From Ruminococcaceae bacterium UBA6413 (GTDB lineage Bacteria > Bacillota > Clostridia > Oscillospirales > Ruminococcaceae), in NCBI GenBank assembly GCA_002437415.1, contig DJPL01000050.1, forward strand, positions 44,946-90,533: DNA of 45,588 nucleotides. Direction: 5' to 3'. The notes under the pieces are model-generated. The model searched no databases, was not told where the DNA came from, and worked only from the letters and a program-made list of their open reading frames with translations. The position numbers and the translations under genes are program-made. Within the stretch, counting starts at the first letter, position 1. Every line of letters begins with the position of its first letter. This document shows positions 1 to 8,400 of this stretch, one piece after another.

Positions 1-309
1 GAGTTCCATAGCGAATTCGGGCTTTGTGCTCATGAGCTTACGGTAAGATGTTTCCTTAAGACCGCCGATGTAGCCGGTGTGCCATCTGTAGTACTTGTTC
101 TCAAGCTTCTTGCCTGTTAAAACTGCCTTTGCGCAGTTAATTACGATTACATGATCGCCACAGTCGCAGTGAGGTGCGTATGTGGGCTTGTGCTTACCGC
201 GGAGAATGTGAGCAGCCTTTGCAGCAACACGGCCGAGGGGCTTTCCTGCTGCGTCGAGAATATACCACTTACGTTCAACTGTTTCAGCTTTAGGCATAAA
301 TGTTGACAT
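1..309 (-). CDS. rplM: 50S ribosomal protein L13 (partial, 3' end off window)
   Basis: The reverse strand encodes the first 103 residues of ribosomal protein L13, a 23S rRNA-binding early-assembly protein of the large subunit. Recognised from the N-terminal RKWYILDAAGKPLGRVA block, followed by GKHKPTYAPHCDCGDHV and the YYRWHTGYIGGLKE segment. The family is about 142 residues long, so roughly 40 residues lie beyond the left edge, where rpsI normally follows. The start at 309 is preceded by a GGAAAG ribosome-binding site and a short leader with a consensus promoter. Certain apart from the missing end. Confidence 0.97.
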   Translation of the reverse strand, partial: MSTFMPKAETVERKWYILDAAGKPLGRVAAKAAHILRGKHKPTYAPHCDCGDHVIVINCAKAVLTGKKLENKYYRWHTGYIGGLKETSYRKLMSTKPEFAMEL

Positions 310-336
310 TCTGATTCTTTCCTTTCAATTACTCTT

Positions 337-349
337 GAGGTTTTACCTC
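337..349 (-). promoter_or_regulatory. Small hairpin in the rplM leader
   Basis: GAGGT and ACCTC arms with a 3-nt loop sit in the short transcribed leader between the promoter and the rplM start. L13 leader elements are known in Firmicutes, so this may be an autoregulatory site, but the hairpin is small and the assignment is inference. Confidence 0.35.
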
Positions 350-375
350 GTTTGATTATTTTCACAACGTTCTAT

Positions 376-404
376 ATTATAGTCAATCACAACCCGTTTG
401 TCAA
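376..404 (-). promoter_or_regulatory. Promoter of rplM
   Basis: TTGACA (399-404) and TATAAT (376-381) on the minus strand with a 17-bp spacer, a full sigma-A consensus as expected for a ribosomal protein operon. Confidence 0.9.
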
Positions 405-617
405 ACAATTTTTGCATCAAAATCTAAATATATATCTATTTCTCTTTAAATCTCTTTAAATATCGCTGTTTCTCTCTATTTCTCATTTGTGATTTCACTT
501 TATTTTTGCGTGATGCAAATAAGTAGGGATTTCGGCGGTTTTTATTCGTTTTCTTGCATTTTTGCGTTGTGGCTCTTTTACCGTTCCAATATTGATTATC
601 GGCGAAAAAGCGTGTAT
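405..617. other. Gene-free AT-rich stretch
   Basis: Lies between the rplM promoter and the 3' end of the next minus-strand gene. It contains a 10-bp direct repeat (441-450 and 451-460) and pyrimidine-rich runs, but no credible ORF, terminator or RNA was seen. Confidence 0.5.
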
Positions 618-1229
618 TTATGCGTAACTACAGAACATTTTTCCCGTAGCGCCGACCTTCTTCTTTTTCTTAAGAGCGAGCAGCCTCTTTTCGTTCTCGA
701 TTTTCCTTTTCTGCATGGCGATCTTACGCTTTTCTTCCTCGATTTTCTTCTTTGCTTTCTTGGTTCTTATCTTATCAAGGTTTTCGTTCATACGCTGCAT
801 AAAGGATTTCTCGTTGCCTCTTTCTGTCTTTGATATCACCCATGAGCTGATATCGCCGTTTTTGTCGATATACCAGCCCTGACTGATGATTTTGATGCCG
901 TTTGCCGATTGCTGTTTTGAGAACATCATATCCGCCTGCTTTATGTCTTCAATGTCGGACAGATATTTTGCTTTAAGCTCGGGGTCGTTTTCCGTCTTAG
1001 CGAGATATTCGGGGGCTACAGTGATGTTCGCCTTATACCCCGATGCAGACTGTGAGTATGAGTAATCGGCAGAGGCAGAGCGTACAAATGCATCAGTATT
1101 ACGTTTGGTTTGGATGTCGGGTGTGACCGGTTGGTATGAACCGCTGTTCATATCCGACTTATCGCTACTTTCATTTATATAATTGTTATACCGATATCCG
1201 GTATTTTGATATTCCGTTCCGATGTTCAT
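618..1229 (-). CDS. Hypothetical coiled-coil protein, 203 aa
   Basis: Not assigned to a family with confidence. The start at 1229 (MNIGTEYQ) is chosen because a GAGGAG ribosome-binding site lies just upstream; an in-frame ATG 6 codons earlier lacks one. The protein has no signal peptide or membrane segment. The N-terminal half is polar and rich in Ser, Tyr and Asn. A central block (about residues 75-135) carries alternating hydrophobics and the motif GWYIDKNGDISSW. The last 70 residues form a very basic Lys/Glu-rich helix likely to be a coiled coil. It resembles small Firmicutes proteins annotated DUF6033, but this is only an impression. Transcribed alone, divergently from the DNA glycosylase gene. 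Confidence 0.75.
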   Translation of the reverse strand: MNIGTEYQNTGYRYNNYINESSDKSDMNSGSYQPVTPDIQTKRNTDAFVRSASADYSYSQSASGYKANITVAPEYLAKTENDPELKAKYLSDIEDIKQADMMFSKQQSANGIKIISQGWYIDKNGDISSWVISKTERGNEKSFMQRMNENLDKIRTKKAKKKIEEEKRKIAMQKRKIENEKRLLALKKKKKVGATGKMFCSYA

Positions 1230-1315
1230 AATATTCTCCTCATGCATTTCTGCAAAAAATAGCGTTCTTATTTTTTATCGGCAGAATGATGCGATTTTTT
1301 AAATCTGCATATTGC

Positions 1316-1344
1316 TTGCACAAATTGTGCTTTTGTGATATGCT
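1316..1344 (+). promoter_or_regulatory. Promoter with overlapping palindrome
   Basis: TTGCAC (1316-1321), 17-bp spacer, TATGCT (1339-1344) upstream of the DNA glycosylase gene. A perfect 13-bp palindrome GCACAAATTGTGC (1318-1330) overlaps the -35 box and could be an operator. The -10 match is moderate. Confidence 0.5.
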
Positions 1345-1376
1345 TAGGATATCAATCAAACAAGGAGCGATACGGA

Positions 1377-1871
1377 ATGACACAGTATCATAATATTCCG
1401 CCTGTATACGACGAAAACAGTAAAATATTGATATTAGGCTCATTCCCGTCTGTGAAGTCACGGGAATCACAGTTCTTCTACGGTCATCCGCAAAACCGCT
1501 TTTGGAAAGTACTGTCCACAGTCCTCGGCTGTGTATGCCCGATAACGACAGAAGAGAAGAAGACGATGCTGTTAATTCATAACATAGCCGTGTGGGACGT
1601 TATAGGCTCGTGTGAAATAACAGGCTCGTCCGATGCCTCAATACGCTCGGTAGTACCTAACGATATCGCGGGACTTGTAACCGAAACGGCAATAACAAGC
1701 ATATTCACAAACGGTGCAACATCGTATAATATGTACAAGCGCTATTGCCGCGACAAAGTTGGGATAGAAGCAGTAAAACTGCCGTCTACAAGCCCCGCAA
1801 ATGCGTCATACAGCCTTGAAAGGCTGACAGCGGAGTGGAGTAGTCAGATTCTGTCGGTTCTGTCCGAATAA
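1377..1871 (+). CDS. DNA-deoxyinosine (hypoxanthine) glycosylase, uracil-DNA glycosylase superfamily
   Basis: Predicted base-excision repair glycosylase of 164 residues that would remove deaminated bases (hypoxanthine from dI, possibly uracil). The UDG fold is shown by the N-terminal motif ILGSFPSVKSRE, followed by FFYGHPQNRFW, which forms the base pocket in this subgroup, and by the C-terminal motif LPSTSPAN that contributes the second active-site loop. Length fits the single-domain HDG family. The start at 1377 follows an AAGGAG site; the reading frame extends upstream to 1335 without a ribosome-binding site. The 3' end overlaps the convergent DUF2508 gene by 28 bp. Substrate choice between inosine and uracil cannot be read with certainty. 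Confidence 0.88.
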   Translation: MTQYHNIPPVYDENSKILILGSFPSVKSRESQFFYGHPQNRFWKVLSTVLGCVCPITTEEKKTMLLIHNIAVWDVIGSCEITGSSDASIRSVVPNDIAGLVTETAITSIFTNGATSYNMYKRYCRDKVGIEAVKLPSTSPANASYSLERLTAEWSSQILSVLSE

Positions 1872-2101
1872 TTTATTGTGATATTGCGCTGTTTGGCGTT
1901 TTTGATAAGGTGGTCTATCCGTATCAGGATAGCCTTTTCCTCGTACACGATCGCTTCGATCTTTTCAGGCTCGGTTTCTATATCAAACAGCTGTCTTGTC
2001 TTTTCAAGACGGCTTTGCAGATAGTCAAGCCGCGAGCGCATTTCCTCCGCTTCGCTGAAATTATGATCTTTGGTTTTCTTTTTGAATATCAGTCCGCACA
2101 T
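1844..2101 (-). CDS. DUF2508 family protein (YaaL-like), 85 aa
   Basis: Small soluble helical protein of unknown function. The segment from residue 27 to 70 (LDYLQSRLEKTRQLFD... then a helix ending HLIKNAK) matches the pattern of DUF2508 proteins, which in Firmicutes often lie near recR/dnaX. It follows the M20 peptidase gene on the same strand with a 54-bp gap that holds a long GC-rich hairpin; its weak ribosome-binding site (AGGG) falls in the 3' arm of that hairpin. The gene ends inside the 3' end of the convergent glycosylase gene. Confidence 0.75.
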   Translation of the reverse strand: MCGLIFKKKTKDHNFSEAEEMRSRLDYLQSRLEKTRQLFDIETEPEKIEAIVYEEKAILIRIDHLIKNAKQRNITINYSDRTDRI

Positions 2102-2103
2102 AA

Positions 2104-2152
2104 TACGCCCGCCCTTTCATAGTTTGTACATTCTATGACGAGGGCGGGCGTA
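2104..2152 (-). terminator. Long hairpin between M20 peptidase and DUF2508
   Basis: Perfect 12-bp arms (2104-2115 and 2141-2152), with a further possible CTATGA/TTCATAG pairing inside. It begins 3 nt after the peptidase stop. The T-tract is poor (only TATT), so it may act as a weak terminator, an mRNA-stabilising end, or a structure masking the ribosome-binding site of DUF2508. Confidence 0.6.
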
Positions 2153-2155
2153 AAA

Positions 2156-3535
2156 TTACTTGCAGAGCTTTTCTATGGCGTTTGCAAACATAGCCGTATT
2201 GTCTATAAGTTCGCTTATCGGAACAAATTCGTCTGCGCCGTGTATCCTGTAATCGGTGTCGGGGTGCTCAACGCCGAACGCAACGCCGCCCTCGATCCCG
2301 TGGACGTATGTTCCGCCGCCGATAGCTATACATTCGCCTTTTATGCCTGTCTGCTCCTCGTATACGCTGAGAAGCGTCTTGACAAGGAAGCTGTCGGGAG
2401 AAGCGTAATGTGCGTTTGTTCCAGTAAAGTCCGATATGACTATATTTGTGTCGGAAAGCGCCGCCGCGGCTTTTTCCTTTAGCTGAGCGGCAGTCATACT
2501 TATAGGAAATCTTGTATCGGTGCTGAATGTAAGTGTGCCGTTTTCTGCATTGATAAGACTTAAGACACACGTCAGCGCACCCGACTTGTCACAGCACGAA
2601 ATGCCGAGCGAAGTACCGTCTGTTTCGCCGTAAGGGTAGAGTTTCAGAATATCCGATAACAGCTTTTTCGTATTGTCGCCAAGATCAAGCGATATCAGCA
2701 TTTCAAGCATAGCTGTTATGGCGTTTCTGCCTTTTTCGGGAGTTGATGCGTGTGCGGATTCGCCCTTGCAGATTACCTTTATATTGTCGCTGTCATATTC
2801 TATATCAAAAGTGCAATCGTTCTTATTGCTTCTGATATATAAACAGATCTTAACCTTGTGTTTACCTGAAACAACGACACTGCACTCGGCAGGAACAGCG
2901 TTTATGACCTGTCCGCCGCATATCGAGATTATATCGTTATTATCCATATCGGCACTGTACTTTATCCTCGCCATGCCTTTCTCGCAGTTTATAAGCGGAT
3001 ATGACGCATCGGGAGTGAAGACCATCGGCGGCATTTTATCGTTTTTAAGATAATGCTCAATATCCGCCGAGCCGTTTTCCTCATTTGTTCCGAATATCAG
3101 TCTTACTCCCTTTGTGAGCTTCGCTCCGAGCTGTTTTACACTGTACAGTGCATAGAGTGCCGATACAGCAGGTCCTTTATCGTCTGTTACGCCTCTGCCG
3201 TAAAGAATGCCGTCCTTTTCGGTGCAGGTGAATGGCTCGTATGTCCAGCCCTTGCCCTCGGGCACTACGTCAAGGTGACAAAGAATTGCAAGCTCGGGTG
3301 TGCTAGCGCCGTCGGGCAGATAGTCTGCCGTACCGTAACAGTTATCAACGTTATTTACCGCAAAGCCGAGTTTCTTTGCCGCATCAAGCATTGTTTCAAG
3401 CGCTTTTGCGGGAGCTTCTCCGAAAGGATAACCGGGCATTGCCTCTCCCATAACGCTTGGGATCGCAACAAGCTTTGATAAAAGTGAAATGATATCACTT
3501 TTTCTGTCTTCTGCAAATTTTTTGTAGTTGTCCAT
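2156..3535 (-). CDS. M20 family metallopeptidase (PepV-like dipeptidase)
   Basis: Cytosolic zinc dipeptidase of 459 residues, the usual size of PepV-type enzymes that cleave Xaa-Yaa dipeptides and some beta-Ala dipeptides. Zinc-site motifs are visible in order: HLDVVPEG (His87, Asp89), GRGVTDDKGP (bridging Asp118/119), TNEENG (Glu152/153), TPDASYP, and a C-terminal HGADEF (His ligand). The lid domain lies between about residues 185 and 385. The start at 3535 (MDNYKKF) follows AAGGAAG; upstream in-frame codons lie in the promoter region and are rejected. It has its own consensus promoter and is divergent from the 592-residue gene. Confidence 0.9.
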   Translation of the reverse strand: MDNYKKFAEDRKSDIISLLSKLVAIPSVMGEAMPGYPFGEAPAKALETMLDAAKKLGFAVNNVDNCYGTADYLPDGASTPELAILCHLDVVPEGKGWTYEPFTCTEKDGILYGRGVTDDKGPAVSALYALYSVKQLGAKLTKGVRLIFGTNEENGSADIEHYLKNDKMPPMVFTPDASYPLINCEKGMARIKYSADMDNNDIISICGGQVINAVPAECSVVVSGKHKVKICLYIRSNKNDCTFDIEYDSDNIKVICKGESAHASTPEKGRNAITAMLEMLISLDLGDNTKKLLSDILKLYPYGETDGTSLGISCCDKSGALTCVLSLINAENGTLTFSTDTRFPISMTAAQLKEKAAAALSDTNIVISDFTGTNAHYASPDSFLVKTLLSVYEEQTGIKGECIAIGGGTYVHGIEGGVAFGVEHPDTDYRIHGADEFVPISELIDNTAMFANAIEKLCK

Positions 3536-3566
3536 ATTGATTACTTCCTTTGGTTTTATGTCTATT

Positions 3567-3595
3567 ATTATACTCATAATCTGTCCTGAGGTCAA
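3567..3595 (-). promoter_or_regulatory. Promoter of M20 peptidase
   Basis: TTGACC (3590-3595), 17-bp spacer and TATAAT (3567-3572) on the minus strand. Confidence 0.85.
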
Positions 3596-3604
3596 CAAAA
3601 TTGT

Positions 3605-3633
3605 TTGACATTTTTTGTGTGATATGATATACT
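3605..3633 (+). promoter_or_regulatory. Promoter of the 592-aa/1225-aa gene pair
   Basis: TTGACA (3605-3610), 17-bp spacer and TATACT (3628-3633). It is back to back with the peptidase promoter, with only 9 bp between the two -35 boxes. Confidence 0.85.
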
Positions 3634-3673
3634 TTATTTAAATATAAACGTTTATTTCAGGGAGGAAAAGCCA

Positions 3674-5452
3674 ATGAGTGCATCTACCCCTATAAGTACA
3701 AATATCAAGCTGTTCAGAGCCAAGAAAAAACTGCTCAAGAGCTTTATTCTCGGCGATCCTTACCTTGACAGCTCCCTCGGAAATTATAAGCGTGGTACGC
3801 TGTTTCGCAACGATGTGGTTTTTGTATCGGTTACGGACGGCAGTTTTTCCGCTATGGTATTCAGTGCCTGCGATTCCGATTTTATATCGGCGTTCGATGC
3901 CGCGATGAAAAAAGCCGAGAGCTTTGTTGCGGAAAACGACATTGACCCGCTGTGGGTTAAGGTCGACTGCGTAAACAGCAGTAAGATAATCAGCCGTGTG
4001 GAATTTACCGAAGAGATACGAAGCGCAAGAGAGTATTTCTTCAAGAAGGGCGTAAGCTTTGATACAGGCTTTGAAACGGCTCTGCTTGAGGCACAGCTAA
4101 ACTGTTGCGGGCTTATAAACTATAAGCTCGGAGTACTAAGTGACGATAAGATAAAGCGGTATCTGGGTGAGCGCGGTACTGAGCTTGCTTCTGTCCCGGA
4201 TACGCTTATCGAATTTACAACGGTAGGCTATATCTGCGATGAGAACAAAAAGCTGTACAAGCTTTATACCGATGAAGAAAACTACGGCAGAAGAATAATC
4301 GGTGAGCTTACAAAGGATGATATAAAGCAGGTAATAGAAACATCATCTGTTTATCTTGCGAACGCAGTCAAGGATAACGGACAATTTGACTACGGTATAA
4401 ATCCCGTCAACGATTTTCACTTTGTTACATATAACATTCTGCGTCATTCGGGTACGATCTGGAGTCTTATCATGCAGTATGATACCACGAAGGACGAGAA
4501 GCTGATACCGAAGATAGAGAGCACGATAGACTTTCTTATGCAGAGCATAGAGTATTCCGACAGCGAACACGCTTATCTTGTTGAACGCAAGGCTGATGAG
4601 ATAAAGCTCGGCGGTAATGCGATAGCGATAGTAACGCTGTCTACCTATGGCACTGTATTCGGCAGTAATAAGTATGACAAATTGATAGCACAGCTTGCAA
4701 ATTCCATACTGGATATGCAGGAAGCAGACGGCAGTTATTATCACGTTCTGTCATTCCCCGGGTTTGAACGTAAGGAGCGCGACAGGATAGTGTACTATGA
4801 CGGAGAGGCGACATTTGCGCTTGCCAGAGCCTACAGTGTGACGCAAGACAAACGTTATCTTGATGCCGCCGAAAGGGCGCTTGATTACTTTATCAAAAAC
4901 GATTATACGCGCTTTTGCGATCACTGGATAGCATATGCGGTAAACGAGGTCACGATTTATGAGCCGAAAGAGCGATATCTCAACTTCGGACTTAAAAACG
5001 CAAACGACAATCTCAGCAAGATTTTTAATCAAGATACGACATTCCATACATTCCTTGAGCTTCTTATGGCGGCATTCAGCCTTTATGAGCGTATAAAGGA
5101 AAAGAAGATATATGCGTCATATATGCAGAAGTTCAACTTTGAAGCGTTCATACGCACTATTTACAGACGTGCACACTATATGCTCGGCGGTTATCTGTAT
5201 CCCGAAACCGCAATGTATATGAAAGTGCCGTCAACGGTCGCTTATACGTTCTGCGTACGCCATGACAGCTACAGAATAAGAATAGATGATGTTCAGCACT
5301 ATATCGGCGGTTACTATAATTTCTACAGGAGCTTTGACAAGCTTGATGAATATTATAAGGAAATCACCGACAAGCCGAAAACGGCGCAGAATGATACCGA
5401 TGCGGACAGCGAACGCGCATCGTTTGTAAACTGGATACTCAGCAATATATGA
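3674..5452 (+). CDS. Unknown protein with alpha/alpha-toroid (six-hairpin glycosidase-like) domain, 592 aa
   Basis: Function not established. No signal peptide or membrane segment. Residues 1-140 form a mixed alpha/beta N-terminal domain. From about residue 205 to 500 there are recurring paired helices with Gly/Tyr-rich turns, for example near GNAIAIVTLSTYG, QEADGSYYH and YYDGEATFALARAY, then RYLDAAERALDYF; this is the style of (alpha/alpha) toroid folds such as six-hairpin glycosidases and polymer lyases. The start has a GGGAGG site and a consensus promoter. The next gene, a CapA-like fusion, begins 20 bp downstream, so the two form a unit probably concerned with a cell-envelope polymer or its modification. 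That link rests on the neighbour alone. Confidence 0.7.
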   Translation: MSASTPISTNIKLFRAKKKLLKSFILGDPYLDSSLGNYKRGTLFRNDVVFVSVTDGSFSAMVFSACDSDFISAFDAAMKKAESFVAENDIDPLWVKVDCVNSSKIISRVEFTEEIRSAREYFFKKGVSFDTGFETALLEAQLNCCGLINYKLGVLSDDKIKRYLGERGTELASVPDTLIEFTTVGYICDENKKLYKLYTDEENYGRRIIGELTKDDIKQVIETSSVYLANAVKDNGQFDYGINPVNDFHFVTYNILRHSGTIWSLIMQYDTTKDEKLIPKIESTIDFLMQSIEYSDSEHAYLVERKADEIKLGGNAIAIVTLSTYGTVFGSNKYDKLIAQLANSILDMQEADGSYYHVLSFPGFERKERDRIVYYDGEATFALARAYSVTQDKRYLDAAERALDYFIKNDYTRFCDHWIAYAVNEVTIYEPKERYLNFGLKNANDNLSKIFNQDTTFHTFLELLMAAFSLYERIKEKKIYASYMQKFNFEAFIRTIYRRAHYMLGGYLYPETAMYMKVPSTVAYTFCVRHDSYRIRIDDVQHYIGGYYNFYRSFDKLDEYYKEITDKPKTAQNDTDADSERASFVNWILSNI

Positions 5453-5472
5453 CCCTATGAGAGGTAAAGCTT

Positions 5473-8400
5473 ATGAATTTTAAGCAGTTGCGTGAACAAC
5501 AGCAGAAATTCCCTGTTACCGTAAAGACGGGCGAGGGAGTTGTCGAGCTGATATGGGACAAGATAAAATATGCGGACGGCTACCGTGTGTTTTCGTCACC
5601 GCTCGGAAAAAATCACTTTACAGGCGTGATGAATGTAAAAGAACCGAGAGCGGTTATAAAAAAACGCACTAACGGTCTGCCGCTCAAATACAAGGTAAAG
5701 GCGTTCAGAATAGCGGACGGACCTGATAATTTTTTCGGTGAGTCGGAAATAGTTGCGGCGTGTCCTCTTGAAACACCGCGCAGGCTGACGGCGGTCGTAG
5801 GCTCGGACGGTATATGCACATTGTCGTGGCGATACAATTCGCAGTGCGACGGTTACAAGATATATGCAGATGCAAACGAAAGCGGAAAGTATACCTTTGT
5901 TTGCTACAGCGGAGATACCTCCTGCCGACTTGAGAATTTTACAAAGAGCGGCAAGGTTTCATTTTCGGTACGCAGCTTTGTGATGATAGAGCATGAGGAA
6001 AAGCTCAGCGTTTCCTGCACGCCCGCCGTGGCTGTTATTCCGAAAACAAAGGGCGTAAGAGCTCTTCAGCTTGACCATTCGGCGGTTAAAAAGAGCGCAG
6101 GTGTTTACAATAACAGGCGTTTTGCAGGCAGTGACGGAAAGCTGTGCAACGGTCACCATAAATGCACGATCATGATCGGCGGAGATATAACCGTTGCGGC
6201 TCAGATGCAGAAGAATGCGGCATCGGGTATGCCTGTCTTTGACGAAGCGTTTTCTTCGCTCGGCGGAATATTCGGTTCATTTGATTTTTCCGTTGCCATG
6301 CTTGACACAGATCTTAACGATAAAAAAGCGTATGCGTTTGAGGACAGCAGAAGTGTAAATTGTCCGTCCTCTGTTGCCGACGCGGTGTGCAAAAGCGGAA
6401 TAGACGCGCTTGCAGTCAACGCGGGTCTTCTTCAGCGAGCACCGCAGTCGCTTGAAAAGTACCCGCTGACAGTTATTACCGAAAGCGACTGCACACTCGG
6501 CGGCGTGAAGTATTCCGTAGTCGATATCAATAATATAAATGTCGGATTTATTTCGGCAACGGTAAATAAAGATGTTTCGCAGTATGTATCAAAGCTCAGG
6601 AAGAGCGGAGCAGAGTACATATTCCTTTTTTGCTCGTGGAATGAACGTCATACCCCTGTTGTAAAGCCGAAATGGCGCAATGCGGCAAAAAAAGCGGCTG
6701 AAAGCGGCGCTGACTTTATTGTCGGCAACGGACTTAATGCGATTGCTGAGTATGATGTTATAGAATGCTCGGACGGCAGAAAAGTGCCTGTTGCATATTC
6801 ACTCGGCTCGCTTATTCCTGCCGATTATGTAACAAGGTTTGAAAAGATAGGTGCGCTCCTGTGCGTAAGATTGAGGCGAGATACAGTCAGCGGCAAGGTA
6901 AACAATGATCTTTCCGGATATATTCCGTACGCTTTCAAGAATTACGGAGCGGAGCACCGTGCTGTGCTTTTGACAGACGATAATATGCACTATTTCGGAC
7001 TGTCGGCATACGAATCGTTCAAAAAACAGATAGCAAACGCTCTCGGCGATAAGATAGATCTTGCGCGCTATGCGGTAAAGCCTGAGCAACAGTCGTTCGC
7101 TCTTTTAGGCTCTGCGCTTATATCGGAGCTTTTCAAGGGGGATGAAGATGTTGAAACCGACCGTTCACATCTGTTCATATCTCAGCTTACTATGAACGGT
7201 AAGCGCGCGGACATAGATGAAAAATACTTCCGTGACGGTGTAGTGCCGCTGTATTACAATCTTTCAAAGGGATATGACGAGTATCTCTCGGATAACAGAT
7301 CGGACTGCATAATAATGGATCTTTATTATGCGGCGGCAACGCCTGTATATCAGCTTGACGGAGTGTTGTACTCCGGCGGCAAGGCGTTTATGCAGTCACG
7401 CTTTTACGATGAGAATAAAAAGAAGCTCAAAAAGCTTGATATAAAGGATGAAGCCGTGTGGAAGCCGCTTCTGGATAAGTTTATTGACAGCATGACCGCA
7501 GTATATGCTTCGGACAGGATAATACTTGTCAGGGTATCAGACCCCAAGCTTTACTATGTAAACGGCAGGTATATACGTTCTTCCGACCGTTCGTGCGATT
7601 TCAGGCTTTTGCTTGATATGGAGAACTATCTGATACACCGTGTTTCACCTAAGATAATTGATATATCACGTTATTACCCGGGTGTCATAAACAAGCGAGG
7701 CAGAAGCTATGCCGTTTGCCGTGACGAGTCGTTCCGCAGTAATATTTCACTTATCGCAAAGAATATCTGCTCGGGCAGAAAGGGCAGTTTTGTAAACGCG
7801 CTTTCATATGACCCTGAAATATGGCTTACGGAGATAGCGGAGAATATCGATGTGATAAAGTCAAGCGGCTGTGATAAGTTCTTCTTTGCGCAGAATAATG
7901 CTGTTGACACATTTATAAGCCGGCTGAGCCGCGATTTTATCTGTGCTGAGTTCAGGGATATATTAACGCTCAAGGACAGTGGATTTATCTCATTTGCCGA
8001 GATAAAGGCAAGATATGACTTCGGCAGAAATGTAACGCTTAAAAACGTGTTTGACGCAGTTTTCGCTATACGCAAGGGAGATGTGACAAACCCGAACATT
8101 GACGAGGTTATAAGGCTCGGGCTGTATGCCGCAGATGACCTTGCCGATATGCTGGCGGCGTTTTTCCGTAAAAACGGCATAATAGCCGACTGTGTGCTTG
8201 ATAAGCACGGTATAGAGTTCTATCTCAAGTGCGCAAGGCTGTGGCTGTCGGGTGCAGACAAGAGCGCTGTTGAGAAACTTGTATCGGAATATTACAGGAA
8301 GAACAGACCGTTTACATTTGATACGTTCGGCAGAGCGGACAGTAAGACGTTGCTTTCACTGTGCGACAAGGCGGTTATCAAGGACTGCATAAGCGGATTT

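Noticed and set aside
3053..3478. Plus-strand open frames within the M20 peptidase
   Set aside because: They are antisense shadows of a clearly recognised enzyme, without start signals.
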